From Talaromyces rugulosus (Eukaryota > Ascomycota > Eurotiomycetes > Eurotiales > Trichocomaceae), in contig NC_049563.1 in assembly GCF_013368755.1 (NCBI RefSeq), positions 3,534,001 through 3,598,000 on the forward strand: a stretch of DNA of 64,000 nucleotides. Direction: 5' to 3'. Under the pieces are notes generated by a model that made no database searches, was not told the DNA's origin, and was given only the letters and a program-made list of their open reading frames with translations. Both the position numbers and the translations under genes were made by a program. Below, piece by piece: positions 47,214 through 59,112 of the stretch (position 1 is its first letter; each line of letters starts with the position of its first letter).

Positions 47214-50200
47214 TATTATTATTATTATTATTATTTAATCAAATTTAACGTCTATACCGAGCCCTAGGCTATGACAGACAGCGATTCGTGTGGATTAGGC
47301 CTGCTTATAGGGGTTGCCCCCTATAAGCCGGTGCCTCTACCCCCATTAGATCCAGGCTTTCAAGATATCTTGCACTTTCCTCACCCTATACCACTTATAT
47401 ACGCAGGACGATTCAGGGATTTATAATAGATAGCAACTACTACCCTCTCCTTATAGCCACTAATGTTTAGATATTACCTATAATAGTAGGCCATCTCTAC
47501 CCGCTATCCTTCCTCTTCTCGCTCTCCCTCATCCAGGGCCTTAATACCCCAATTATCAGTTTTATAAACCTACTCCTAGGCCTGTTAATTATTCTCTCAC
47601 TCCTTAATGGCCCCTATAAACACTAGCAGTGCTGTAGTGGCCTTTAGATCCTGGAATAGACATACTTTAGAGCACTGCTTGCTATCCTGCAGGGTCTTTA
47701 CCCTTGCTTCAGCCAAGCTGGCATATAGTTTTTCCCACTAGTGGCATCACTGTTAATAGTTTATAAAAAGGTGTTTTACCATCTTAGTCCCCCTAAAATA
47801 CCCTAAGCAATTAAAGAAGTCTCAGGCCTTGATTTAGTGCAGATAGGCCTTGATTAAGGTGTGGTTAGTCTTAAATTAGTAATACCGCCGCGCTAGATGC
47901 TTAGAGATATTTGCCACTATTAGGTTAAGCTTCTATCCCTAGAGGGATTAGTAGGTCTGATCTACTTATTGAGTACGTCTTGTAAGCTTTGCAGTAAGCT
48001 AATTAGCTTTAATAACACTATAAGTCTTAATGCATACCTGTTAGATATAGACTAGTAAAATGCCTAAGTACTTGCCTATACAGAGCCTTTCTATAGCTTT
48101 CTTAGCAGCTTTATCGGCCTTCTCGTTGCCTGGAACCCCTTTATAGCCTGGCATCCAGTATATAATAACCCTATAGCTGGTGGCCTATAGTTCCCTGGCT
48201 AGGTTATATGCCCACAGCACTAGGGCTTGCCCTAGGCTAGGCTAGGTATGCTAGAGTCTATTTATAGTGGCTTAGATATCTATAAACATCTTAATTAGCC
48301 CTATAAGATTCTCTGCCAGTATCTATTCTAGGGCTTTAACTACTTCTATTAGTTCTATATTAAAAACTTCAAAGTCTACGCCTAGAGAAGCTAGACGCGA
48401 CCTCTAAGAGCTAATAAATAGCTTATAAGCTACTACAGCGTCTATACACTGATTATCTAACCTAGAACTGTCTAAGTAAAGGTTAGTATTCTTTATTCTA
48501 CTTAGAGGGTCTGAAGCTAATTATATAGCAGTTTCAGGAGAGTCTATTTTAAAATCTAGTAATATAAATCTATTACTAAGCTCTATTGTGTACTCAAAGC
48601 CCTGGGAGAGGTTAATGGTTAAGGCCTCTTATAGCCTGTAGGCTAGATCTATATCTAGCTTCTAGGGGTTTTGGTAGGTTAGTGTTATCTAAGCTTAGTC
48701 TTTTAGTGGCTGCTTTCCAGACTATGTATAGATATCTCTCTTTCTAAGTGTTATAGGGAGTATTTCTGCTGTTAGATGCCCTTAGGGAAGTTCTAGAAGT
48801 CTTAGGGTATACTGCCGCTATTTACTATCTAATAAGGCCTCTGCTAGTTCTAGAGCTGCCTCTCTTATAAGTAATCCTAATGAGATAGACTTCAGCATGC
48901 CTATAACTGTCTAGGTCTAGTTATTAATTAGGCCTTATAGTCCTTCTAGGCAGTTCTTTTATCTATACTATCAAAGCTTGGTTCTATAAAGCGCCATTGA
49001 CTATATGGTAATTTTTTAGATTTGTTATGCTAGATCTAGAAAGAGTCTCTGGGCTTTACATAGTACCTGTACTCATCTTTTAGTATTTTAACCTTTTTAC
49101 AGGTGGTACTTATAGTGGGCTTTAAGGATAAGCTTTGGATCTAGTAAGACCTTTAACTACTGGATGGCTGTTGGAGAGAATACCACTAAAGCGTCTCTTA
49201 TCTGTATCCTAGCTTTCTAGACCTGATTTTTATGTTCTCTGCTGGTGGCCTTAGAGAATAGGATAGCCTCTGTCTTTTTAGGGTTAAATTTAATGTTATC
49301 TGCCAGTCCCCACTTAATAATAGCTTTTACCACTGTTTCTAGCTGTCTGCAGATCTTAGAGACTAAGCTTCCCTAGGCTATCAGGCCTATGTTATCAGCA
49401 TAGAACAGGGCCTTGATTCTTAGCATCTGCTGTTCTATAGCCTAAAATATACCCTGGATATAGATAAGAAAGAGAATTAAAGAGATTGATAAGCCTTAGA
49501 GCAGCTCTAAGTTAATAAACTGTTTAAGGGCTTTATAACTATTAATTACAAGACTGACCCTTTTATTTATAAGGAAGGATAAGGTCTACTTTATAAAGTT
49601 ATTATCTAGGCCTGTAGCTTCTATAGTCTTATTAAGCTTATAGAGATTAATATGATTGAAGGTCTTTATAATATTAATAAAGATAATACCTATGAGAAGC
49701 TTTTAAGTCTATTCCTCATACACTGTTTGTACGAGGCAGGCTACTGTATCAATAGTCTTACAGCCCTGTCTGCATCCTATTTATCTAGGGTGTAAAGCCT
49801 TCTAAGTCTTATACTAGTCTGTTATAAGATCTACAGCCAGCTTTTTAATAATCTTACCTAGGTAGCTAAGTAAGTTTATTATCTTCTAGATCTTTATCTA
49901 GATGTAATTAGGCTTCTCTAGCTTCTAAAGTAGAATACTTTTAGTAGTCTTCTAGACCTTTAGGTATATCCTAAGCCGAAAGTACTGCTTAGCTATTTTT
50001 ATAATTTAAAGCGAGTCTAGTATCTAGAATAGTCAGTATACTTTAAAATTAAGTTTATTAGTCCTTAGAGCTTTCTTAATACTCTAACTGAATAAGGCCT
50101 AATATACCCGCTCTAGTGTTATAAGTATATAGACCTGTCCACCTAGCAGCTCCCTAGAAGAAAAGCTATAGAGGGTATTAGGAAATACTGTTTTCCTGAT

Positions 50201-51904
50201 TAGAGCTTTTTTATTGGCTATGGTAGTAGTAGAGGGAGCCTCTAGATCCAGGCCTTAGAGTGTTAGAGTAATAGGATTAGTCCGTGGCTTAGTATACTGT
50301 AGAGCTATCTAACACCTATTAAGATCTTCTAGAGAAGGCTTTTCCAGGCTATTCCTAGGGCCTTTAGGAAAAAGATTCCTAGTAGAGTTCGAATCTTTTT
50401 TCTATTTTTCCTTCCCCCCAGGGCCTTTCTTAGTAAGAAAAACCTCTTAATAGGTCCTTTTAGCCGCTTTTATTTTATAGTAATAAGCGGTTTTTGCAGC
50501 TTTAAATTTGGTGTCAGTATAGGTATAGGCCTGCCACCGTTTGCGGGCTGTAGTCTATAAGCTCTGGGCTTGCTGCAGTTCTGGCTTCTATCACTATTTA
50601 GAGCGTGTATAAAGCTGTACTGCTTTGGCATGCCTATTAAGTATGCTGGTTAAGGTGTTCTACACCCAATTAACCTCTCTAGCAAGGTCTTCCTCAGTGT
50701 ATTAATTACTAAAAGAAGGGTGGCCTACAGTCTCTAAGGCCCAAGCTGCTGTAGCCAGCTTTAGGGCTTCTTTATTTACCTGCAGAGCTTCTATCTACCA
50801 CCCAGTAATCTCCCTGGAGATTCCTCCTGGGGGGGGTTCTAGGGCTTCCCAGGCTAGAACGATAAGCTTATGGTTAGATATTGTAGGCTTATCCTTATCC
50901 ACCTCCCAGGCTTGCAGAGGCCCTAGGGTTGGTGAGGATAACACTAAATCAATAATTGACACCCCCTTGGTCTTCTTATAGTATGTGGCCTTCCTTAGTA
51001 GGTTATTAATATATAGTGAGTGCCGCTCTATAAGCTATTCCAAGGGCTTAGTATTAACCTAGCCCTTGGCCAGTGGGTTCCACGAAGGGCTATAGACATT
51101 GAAATTATCCACTAATAGACACCTACCCACTATAAGCAGGTCCCAGTCTGCGTCCTCAATAGCCCGGCATCGTCTAAAGAAGGTCCCTTGCCACCAGTAA
51201 CTGGCCCTAATCTATATATCATAGCAGTTAACTATTCTAGTGCGTCAGGGGGCATGCCCGCTAATTATTAGTGCTTCCTATATGTCCAGGGTCTGTAAAT
51301 AGAGATAGTCTACTAAATCAGTGCAGTTCTCGACTTTAACTGCCCCTATAAGGTCTTTATAGATAACCATAAGCATCTGTTGATCCCGCTTCTCCCCCCC
51401 TGGCTAGTATAGCAGATAGCCTGGGTAGGAGAAGTTATAAGCAATATAAGGCTCTTGCAGGCATATAATATCTATTTACTATTCTATCCCCGCTTTTAGA
51501 GTTTCTAAGGTTGCGGGGTAGATACAGCCGTAATTATATTAAATAATCAATATTAATAGGGGCTGCAGCTCCAGGTGTTGGTATTAGATATGGGGATAAG
51601 TACGGTAGAGGTGATGTCTCTGGGGCATTTTCTATAGTGTCATCGACCTCCCTAAGCTTTGGGGCTTGGGGGGCGTCCTGGGTAGTGGTTGGGGGAGAAG
51701 TCTCCTCAGCAACACCTTCTCATTTAGTCTATTCAGGGGGGGGAGGGGGCATAATAATCTCTACGCTAGGGAAGCGTTTATGGAGTTGCTGGCGGGCCTT
51801 CTGAAGCTTAAGGCACTCTAGGGAATTAGTCTGATGCTTCTTCCTATAGTTACTATATTTAGTGGGTGTATGTAGGTATAGGTGGCCTGTTTAGGCTCTA
51901 CAGT

Positions 51905-52114
51905 CTAGCATGTTGTAGATATACTCTTAGGCTTCATAGGTGCTAGCATACATGGTGTAGAGTGGTGGTCAGGTACTGCAGTCTCTATAAGTTTAGTGGC
52001 TAATGCTATAGTATTGGGTGTAAATAGTGTCTTTACCCACTTTGTGATAGGGGCTGGTAGGGTGTCTGTTGCCTTTAAAGTATATATCCCGGGTGAGTAG
52101 CTTGTAAGCGTCAT
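51905..52114 (-). pseudogene. LINE-1 copy G, conserved C-terminal part of ORF1
   Basis: A 69-codon open piece homologous to 28060-28269 of copy B. It lies between the decayed middle of ORF1 and the endonuclease. The paired reading in two independently mutated copies supports coding origin. Confidence 0.6.
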
Positions 52115-52853
52115 CTAGGCCTTCTACTGTTATAATGATAGTAGAGAAATGTTGCTTATTAGTCTGGATAGCTGCTATTGGCTTGATCTAGGTAGGGTTT
52201 TTTATTAGGGTGTATGTGTCCCTTAATTCAATTTTTTCTCTGGCTAGGCCTAGCCCTGAGGCGCTATAGTAGGCTACTGGCACTGTATGTACCTTAATCT
52301 TGTGCTACTATTGGTCTGCTTCTATTAAGATAACTGTAGGGTTGACCTGGTGGTAGGTAGTCACTAATAGGTCTTTATAGACTGGTAATAACGAGCCTAT
52401 GGTGCTTCCTTAGTCTAATAGGGCTGAGATAGCCCCTGATTCAGTGTAATTGGTGTCTATTACTCTGGTGAAGTTTGAGAAGCCTATCTAGGTTAGGTAG
52501 TGGTTAAGCTGCAAGATGATATTGGCTTTAGACTTTCTAGAGGCGGTGTGGCTATTTTTATATCTAAATATAAGCCTGTGGTCTCTCTTGTTATTTCCAC
52601 GAATAGGCTTCAGGCTCCCTAGGTCTATTTAGACTTTTGGGGGCTGATTCGGGGAGTAAGCCTGTTTTTTTGTAATGATTTGCCACTTTTGGGCATTGCT
52701 AGCCGCTATATTGGTTTACTGGGGGCCTGCTGCGGGCTTTACCCTAGGGGGTGGTTTTGATATTGGGGGTGAGGCTCTGCGTGGCTCTATAGGCTTAGCA
52801 GCCCTATTTGGGTTAGCTTAGGGGCTATGGGCGATCTCTGTAAACGTCGTTCC

Positions 52854-53465
52854 CTAGGATGGTAGAGGCTGTTGTGGGCCCTGGCAGTCGTCCCCTGATG
52901 ATAGGGGCTTTAGGAGGTGGTTTAGGGCGTTTGAGGAGGTCTGTTGAGTTTTTAGAGTTGAGAAATAGCGCTTTAGAGCGTTTAATTGGCCTATAAGGCA
53001 CTGTTCTATAGCCTTTATCAGAGAGATCATATAGGCCTTTATAGCGGCTATCTCTGTGTGTAATGCGCTATTGCTGCTTGTAAAGTAGTCTAATAAGGCC
53101 TGTTCTATGTCTTTGTAGGCTAGGCTGATTAGGGCCTTTATAGGGGCTCTTTCTGCCCTATTAGGGCTGTGTTTCTGTAGTCTCTTTCTTAGAGTTTTAG
53201 ATGCTTCCTGGGAGCCTGGTATGCTGCTTAGAGGGGGAAACAACTCTCTAGGGTTGATTTCTAGGCTAGGCAAGAAGCTTTCGCTCTGAGGGACTGTTGC
53301 ACTTGCCTTGGGGGGCGCTGGTGGTGCTGTCCCTGCTGGGGTGCCTATATAGGCCCCTATGGGGTTCACCAGACCTAGCGCCTGCCCCCCTGGGTCTAGG
53401 GGGTGGTTGTCGATATTGGGGAGTCTAGGGGCCATAGCGAAGCCCTGGATGCCTTCTAGTAGCAT
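52854..53465 (-). CDS. LINE-1 copy G ORF1, gag-like protein, truncated by RIP stop
   Basis: A 203-codon frame from ATG 53465 to a TAG. It is preceded by about 38 bases of leader, and the same ATG position is conserved in copies B and E. The N-terminal half is Pro/Ala-rich and low in structure. Residues about 100-180 are helical with alternating charges (KDIEQALLDYF, TEIAAIKAYMISLIKAIEQ, LNALKRYFSTLKTQQ), which suggests a coiled coil for trimer formation as in LINE ORF1 proteins. The ending TAG stands where copy B has CAG (Gln), and the same frame continues for about 75 more codons with TAA/TAG interruptions to about 52600 and beyond. So this is the first part of a longer nucleic-acid-binding protein, not a complete one. 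Confidence 0.65.
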   Translation of the reverse strand: MLLEGIQGFAMAPRLPNIDNHPLDPGGQALGLVNPIGAYIGTPAGTAPPAPPKASATVPQSESFLPSLEINPRELFPPLSSIPGSQEASKTLRKRLQKHSPNRAERAPIKALISLAYKDIEQALLDYFTSSNSALHTEIAAIKAYMISLIKAIEQCLIGQLNALKRYFSTLKTQQTSSNALNHLLKPLSSGDDCQGPQQPLPS

Positions 53466-53681
53466 TGAATTTCAAAAGGTTGATTTTTGATTTTCCCGGC
53501 GGGTTCCTTTAATATTTTTATTATTAAATATAAACCTTTTATAATTTAAGAAAAACTTATTAATAATAATTATAAATTCTGACTATTAATAAAAATAAAA
53601 GTATACTTAGTATTTTATATCTTATTATTAGAACTAACTAAAAATCTAAAAAATAATAATAACAAAGCAACTAAAAATAAA

Positions 53682-53830
53682 TATAAAGTTAAAAATATTT
53701 TAAAGAAAAAATTAGTAAATAGAAGAATCTTTTATCTAGTTAACTAGAAAAGATATAGACTTAAATATAATTTATAGAAACTAATTAAGCATTTAAACTA
53801 TTCTAAAAAGATTTAAATATTTTATTAGAA
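53682..53830 (+). pseudogene. Gy-C chromodomain
   Basis: One frame reads YKVKNILKKKLVNRRIFYLV, N-[W]-K, then RYRLKYN-L-[W]-KLIKHLNYSKK, the chromodomain fold found at integrase C termini of chromoviruses. The bracketed aromatic positions are TAG for Trp. It resembles the Gy-B chromodomain more than that of Gy-A. Confidence 0.75.
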
Positions 53831-54240
53831 AAAAACTTGGAGAGGATATGGTCGAACTTGTTATTAAATAATATAGAAAACTCTTAAATAGCAGTTATAA
53901 TTATTTTATTTAATTTTTATAGCTTAGTCTCTTATTTTTATTTCTTCTTCTCTTTCTTCTCTAAATGATCTAACTCCTCTATATTCTTAATATCTATTTG
54001 AATAAATTGACCAGTATATTTCTAAAGCAGTTTCTGCTACTTCTTAAGATAAAGAAATTTTATTAAAGTCATCTTTTTATCTTTTTTAATCTTTTTTTAA
54101 GCAGCTAACAACTTCTTCTAAACTAAATCTAAAGATGCTATTTTGATATAATAATCATGACTACTATAAATATACTCGCTATAATATTTTAAAATTTCTA
54201 ATTTAATATATAACTTTCCTAAAAGAGCATATTTATAGTA
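53820..54240 (-). pseudogene. Antisense Zn2Cys6-like coiled-coil protein of Gy-C
   Basis: Homologue of the accessory gene of Gy-B, on the strand opposite to Gy-C pol. Starting at 54240, Tyr codons (each one RIP step from Cys) fall at C-x2-C-x6-C-x8-C-x2-C-x6-C, almost the same spacing as in Gy-B. Then I-K-I-A-S-L, KKLLAA-x-KKIKKD, GQFIQIDIKNIEELDHLEKKEKKK and ETKL follow, aligned with Gy-B's IEIALSNL, KKLLAA-x-EKIYT, GEFI-x-TDIKDMEELERLEEEKERK and ETK. The C-terminal part (FSILFNNKFDHILS) runs back towards the chromodomain coding strand. Stops are TAA/TAG only. Confidence 0.7.
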
Positions 54241-54432
54241 AGAGAAAAAAAGAACAATCCTGATTTTAATAATATAGATAAATAGATTGTTCTTATTAAT
54301 ATTTTATTTTAATAATATAGTTAGAATATTACTACTAAGAATATTAACAAGAAAGAAATTAGTCTATTTAAATAATAAGGGTCTATAACTATTTATAAGA
54401 CTATCAGAACGTTAGCCTTTAAAGAAGAAGAT

Positions 54433-55081
54433 TATTATAAGAATTATAAATATTTAACTAATTAATAAATAATGGATACTACTTATATAAATAAGCTACC
54501 TAAAACTTCTATAAAGTAGACTTATTAATTGCAGAAATAAAGATAGAAATAACTATATAGGAATTTATGTAATCTAAATAGTGCAGATACACTGATCTAG
54601 TAAAGATATATTAAATAAATATATATCTTAATAATATAGCTATATTATTTCTATGTAGATATACTGAATATAGAATTATTTATTCTATATAAATATATCT
54701 AGTATAGATATACTTTAATAGTATATATATACTATATTAGTAAAAGTATATTATAGTATATAACTATATAGTCAATAGAATAAGATTATATTAAAAAACT
54801 ATATTAATAATATAGTTAAGCAGAGCTTGACTATACTTACTATATTTAAGATTAACTATATAAAGATACTTATTTACTATTATATATCTAGCTTATTATA
54901 TTTTATTCTCTTAAGTAAATAGTATACTACTATTATTCTTTAATATACTTTATAGTCTATTATTATAATAGTACTCTACTTATCTTAGGATTGCCTTACA
55001 TAATATTCTTATCTTGCCTTCTGTTAGCAGAATACCCACCCCGATTCACATCTTGGTGACGAGTTGTTGAACCGATTGACA
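54433..55081 (+). repeat. Gy-C 3' LTR
   Basis: 649 bp. It starts TATTATAAG (TGTCATAAG in the solo copy, RIP-changed) and ends ACCGATTGACA. The last 71 bp are unmutated and identical to 17786-17856; the rest is heavily mutated. Confidence 0.88.
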
Positions 55082-58000
55082 ATAATAAGATTTAGATCTA
55101 ACTATATTAAAAGATCTATCTTTTTTACTATAGTAGATATTATTATATTAACTTAAATATCTATATTAAAAATAGTTTTTTATTTAATATCTTTAATCTA
55201 GATATTAATTTTTATAATATTTATAATATATATAGTTTTTTAACTAAATATGAAGATAAATATTATTAATATATAATTAACTAAAATAGTTATTTATTAA
55301 GATTTTCTTTTTATATAAAACTTTTTTGTTTTTTAAAAAAAAATTATATATTTATTAATTTAAATAATAAAAATTTAATAATAATCTTTTTTATAATTTA
55401 TTATAAAATTTTTTTATATAATATATTTTCTATATTACTTTTTTTTACTATCTATAGTAATAAATCTTTAATTAGTTTTAATTTCTAAAGTATAATATCT
55501 AGATCTACTTTAACTATAAAACCAGATATTATATTTATTATCTATATATTTTTATAATCAATATTCTATATATGTAGTTAAAATATATTATTTATATACT
55601 ACTTTAACTAGTTAAAAAACTTTATTTTTAAATCTTTATACTTAGATATATATTAAATTATTATTTTCTTTTTATAATTACTATATTAATCTAGTATATA
55701 TTAATTTCTATTATTATTATTTTAATATTATTTTTTTTATTTTTATTAATATCTAAATAGACTTTATTTATTATTTAATTTAATTTTATTAATATAATTT
55801 TTATAATTTTAATATTAGCTACTTTAGTTTAATTAGTTTTCTAGAATATATTATAATCTTTCTCTATATATTTATATTTAAGCTTTTTATAGTTAATCTA
55901 AACTATTAGTCTAGTATTATTAATTAATTTAATATATAATTATTTATTTTAATTTTAATAATAATATTTAATCTTAATATTATTTTTAAGAAATTTATAA
56001 TTAAATTATATATATTTTAATTTTTTATAATAATAATAATTATTTTAATCTATATCTAATATAAAAAATTTTTTAAAAATTTTTCTAGTTACCTATAACT
56101 TATTAAAATTAAAATTTTAATCTTTCTAATTTTTTATAAGTTATTAATATTTTTAATTTTTATAATAAAAATTAATATTAATACTAATATTTATTTAATT
56201 AAAGTATTAAATTTTTTTTTTATATTTAGTTATTTTTTTATAAATAACTCTACGTATAGAAATTTTTGATATTTTTTTTTTAAAAATAGCTTTTTTAATA
56301 ATTAGTTTACAGATTATATAATTTTAATAAAATTATAATTCTAATACTAGTTTATTTATTTAATAAAACTATAATAATTCTTAATTAATATTATATCTAT
56401 AATAGTTTTTTTAATAATTTTTTTTTTAAAATTTCTAGATTATCTTTTATAACTAATTAAATAAAATATTATAAAGATTATTAATATCTATATTAGCTTT
56501 ATCTAATATCTTTTTATATAATATTTTAGAAAGTCTATATAAAAACTAATTATAATATATTAATAAGTCTTAAACTTATAAATCTAGTCTAGAGAAAATC
56601 CTACTTTCTAATAGAATAATATTCCGTGAGTATAAAGAGTAATTACTTTTTTTATAATATATCAGATTAAGCCACTCTATACAGAAGATCTACAGGCCTT
56701 TGTAAGCTAGATCAGGCATACCTAGGCCTGGCATTTCACAAAAATATTTTATAATCTAATTTTATTATTTAATTTATTTATTAGTTTAATAATAGATATT
56801 TTATAAAAATTTTCATTCTTAAAAAGTAGCTTAATATTTTAATATTAAAAAAAATAAAAAAATAGTTTTTTATTATAATAATATTAAATTTTTAATAATC
56901 AATATATAATTAAAGACTATTATTTTTTTTTAATATAAATAAAATAAAGATCTTTATTAGACTTTTTAATAAAAAAATTTTGTTTTAAGTATTTTATAAA
57001 TATATTTTTAAAATTTTTTATTTAGATTTAATAAGCTATATATTAGTTTATAAAATAATTTTATTTTTAGTTTCATATCAATAATATAATTATATTTTAT
57101 ATATTTAAATAATATTTTTATTATTATTTTTAAAAAAACTTTTTTATAATTCTAAAGATATTTTAATAAATTTTTATTTTTTATTATACAGTTCTAAATA
57201 ATAATTTAATAATACTAATTTTATATAGATTTTAATTTATTTATATTATATATAACTAAATAATGCTTTTAATAATTTTTATAGAGTCTAGTTAGTAAAT
57301 TAAATATTTTATTTTTATTTCTTTATAGATTTTTTAAAATAATATGATTTTAATTTAGTTATCTAAATTATAGATTTAATATTTAAAAATATTTTTCTTT
57401 TAATTAATATTAAAATTTATTTAACATAATTAGATTATCTTTAATATAAGATTATAATTTTGAAATATTTATTAGATTTAGTATATAATTATTTTTAAAT
57501 TAAAAATTTATAAAACTTTAAAAAAGTTTTAAAATTAATAAACATTTAAATCTTAGAATATTTTTATAATTTTAAAAGCTTTATTTTAAATTTTATTAAT
57601 TATTTTTATTTTAAATACTTTTTTTTAAATTTAACTCTAGTACTATTATTATATTTAATCATTAAAATATTAATTTTTTAACTTATTACTAGTTCTTTTT
57701 ATTATTATTAATATTTTATTTTAGATAGTTCTTTACTATATATTTTATTTTTTTATAATTATAATAATTACTAAAAACTTTATTCTTTAACTAAATACAT
57801 TTTTTTACTTTATTATTATTTTTTAGTTTGATATTATTATTATTATTTCTAAAAGATTTATTATTTTTAATAAAAAAGATAATCTTTTTTAATAATTAAC
57901 TTTTATCTTTTTCTATTTTAAAATAATATTTTTAACTTTTTATAGATATAATATAGTAGTTTTATATATATCTAATTTTTTTATGTATTTTATAGATTTA

Positions 58001-58630
58001 TTTTAGATTATTTATAAAATTTTTATTTTTAAATATTTTATTATTTTTTAATATATTAGATAAAAATTTAATTTTTTAATAATTTAGAAATTTTATATTT
58101 ATAATAATTTTTTAATTATTTATTTTTAAGCTTTAAAAAAATATTTTTATATTTTATTTTAATTTACCTTTTTTATTAATTTTATTATAAATAAATTTTA
58201 AGTTTATTTTTATATTAATAAATACTTTAATACTATAAAATAGAACGTTTATTATTATAATAAAAATTTAAGTGTTTTAATATTATATATTAATTTAGAT
58301 CTAATCTATTTTTATTATATATATAATCTTAATATAATTAATAATAAAGGATTAATCTTAAAAACTTTATAAACTATTATAATAAGACTAAGATTATTAT
58401 ATAATTTTAAAAAACTTTAATTTATATTATTTATAAAATCTAGAATATAATTATTATGATATTTAATTTATTATATAAACTATTAAAAGTAATAATATAA
58501 AATAGATTATATATTAATCTATATAAAATTTAATTTTTTAATAATAAAAGTTTTAATAGCTATATATTATTAATAAAATATTATTAATTAAAAATTATTT
58601 ATTAAGCTTTTTAATTAGTATAATTAGTAT
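55082..58630 (-). mobile_element. Gy-D: gypsy remnant, RIP-saturated
   Basis: Extremely AT-rich. On the minus strand about 56887-56960 reads K-K-N-N-S-L-x-L-Y-I-D-Y-x-K, the KKDGSLRLCIDYRKL block of gypsy reverse transcriptase after RIP. A possible CCHC knuckle lies near 57900. Interrupted at 56740 by a Gy-A-type LTR. Ends are not defined; the LTR at 58631-59112 may belong to this element as its 5' LTR. Confidence 0.5.
56530..56740 (-). repeat. Gy-A-related LTR inside Gy-D
   Basis: On the minus strand it starts TGTGAAATGCCAGGC at 56740 and follows the Gy-A LTR over about 200 bases (ACAAAGGCCTGTAGAT, AGAAAGTAGGAT, AAGTTTAAGAC). It is diverged beyond RIP, so a sister subfamily. A full LTR would reach about 56412, but that half is not recognisable. 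Confidence 0.7.
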
Positions 58631-59112
58631 TGTGGTGGAAGATGTGAACGTCCTGTTAAAGAGGACTGGCATAAGATATAACAAGGTGTATATCAAACTA
58701 TTATTTTCTATATATAGATAAAAAATACATATAAATAAACTAATAATATATTTTTAAATAATAATTAAAATAATTTTTTTTTATACTAACTATATTAAAT
58801 ATTTATATATAAATATATTTTTTTTAATTACTAAAAAAATTATTCTTCTAAAAATATCAATATAATAGACTTTATTATATTATTTTTTTTTCTAAAATAT
58901 AGTTTTGGCGTTTTTTATAAAATAAATAAAAAAATTAAAAAAATTTTATTTAAAAATATAAAAAATATAGTAATAAGAAAAAATTAAAATAAAATATAAA
59001 AATAAATAAATTAAAAAATCTTTTTTTATTAATCTTATTTTAATAATAATAATTTTTTTTATTAAAAAAATCTTTAAAGTTTTTTTTAATTCTATTTTCT
59101 ATTCGTGTGGCA
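58631..59112 (-). repeat. LTR of Gy-E (or Gy-D)
   Basis: The plus strand begins TGTGGTGGAAGATGTGAACG at 58631 and ends ATTCGTGTGGCA at 59112, giving TG...CA ends and 482 bp. Only the outer about 55 bases at left and 15 at right are unmutated. No second copy lies in the window, so the boundaries are inferred. Confidence 0.5.

Larger units (their letters stand above)
47214..53503 (-). mobile_element. LINE-1 copy G, full length, least mutated
   Basis: About 6.29 kb on the minus strand, from the 5' end (plus strand CCCGGCGGG at about 53495-53503) to the (TAA)n tail at 47214-47237. ORF1 is still open for 203 codons. ORF2 shows the endonuclease (about 51450-50850), reverse transcriptase with FYADNIGLIA (YADD box) at 49383-49408, RNase H (PGYKGVPGNEKADKAAK) at about 48110-48165, and a terminal Cys region. 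It is the best template in the window for the family. Duplications could not be settled (CCTTCTA at left against CCTTTAA at right). Confidence 0.9.
53504..55081 (+). mobile_element. Gy-C: 3' part of a chromovirus with its 3' LTR
   Basis: Only the end of a plus-strand gypsy remains: integrase tail, chromodomain (53682-53830), an antisense accessory gene (53820-54240), a purine tract AAAGAAGAAGA just before the LTR, and the 3' LTR at 54433-55081. The 5' part is missing; LINE-1 copies E to G occupy the place. The Gy-B' gag at 18959-40417 belongs to a related but different LTR family. Confidence 0.7.

Noticed and set aside
47214..47237. Trinucleotide tracts at 19298, 39899, 42298 and 47214 as microsatellites
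   Set aside because: They are the (TAA)n 3' tails of LINE-1 copies, shown by the conserved 3' end that follows each.
54433..55081. Solo LTR with its own target duplication
   Set aside because: The flanks AAGAT and ATAAT do not match, while a polypurine tract and chromodomain precede it, so it is a 3' LTR.
55011..55081. Conserved 71-bp word as a tRNA or other RNA gene
   Set aside because: No cloverleaf or A/B box could be fitted, and the word sits exactly at the LTR end in both places.
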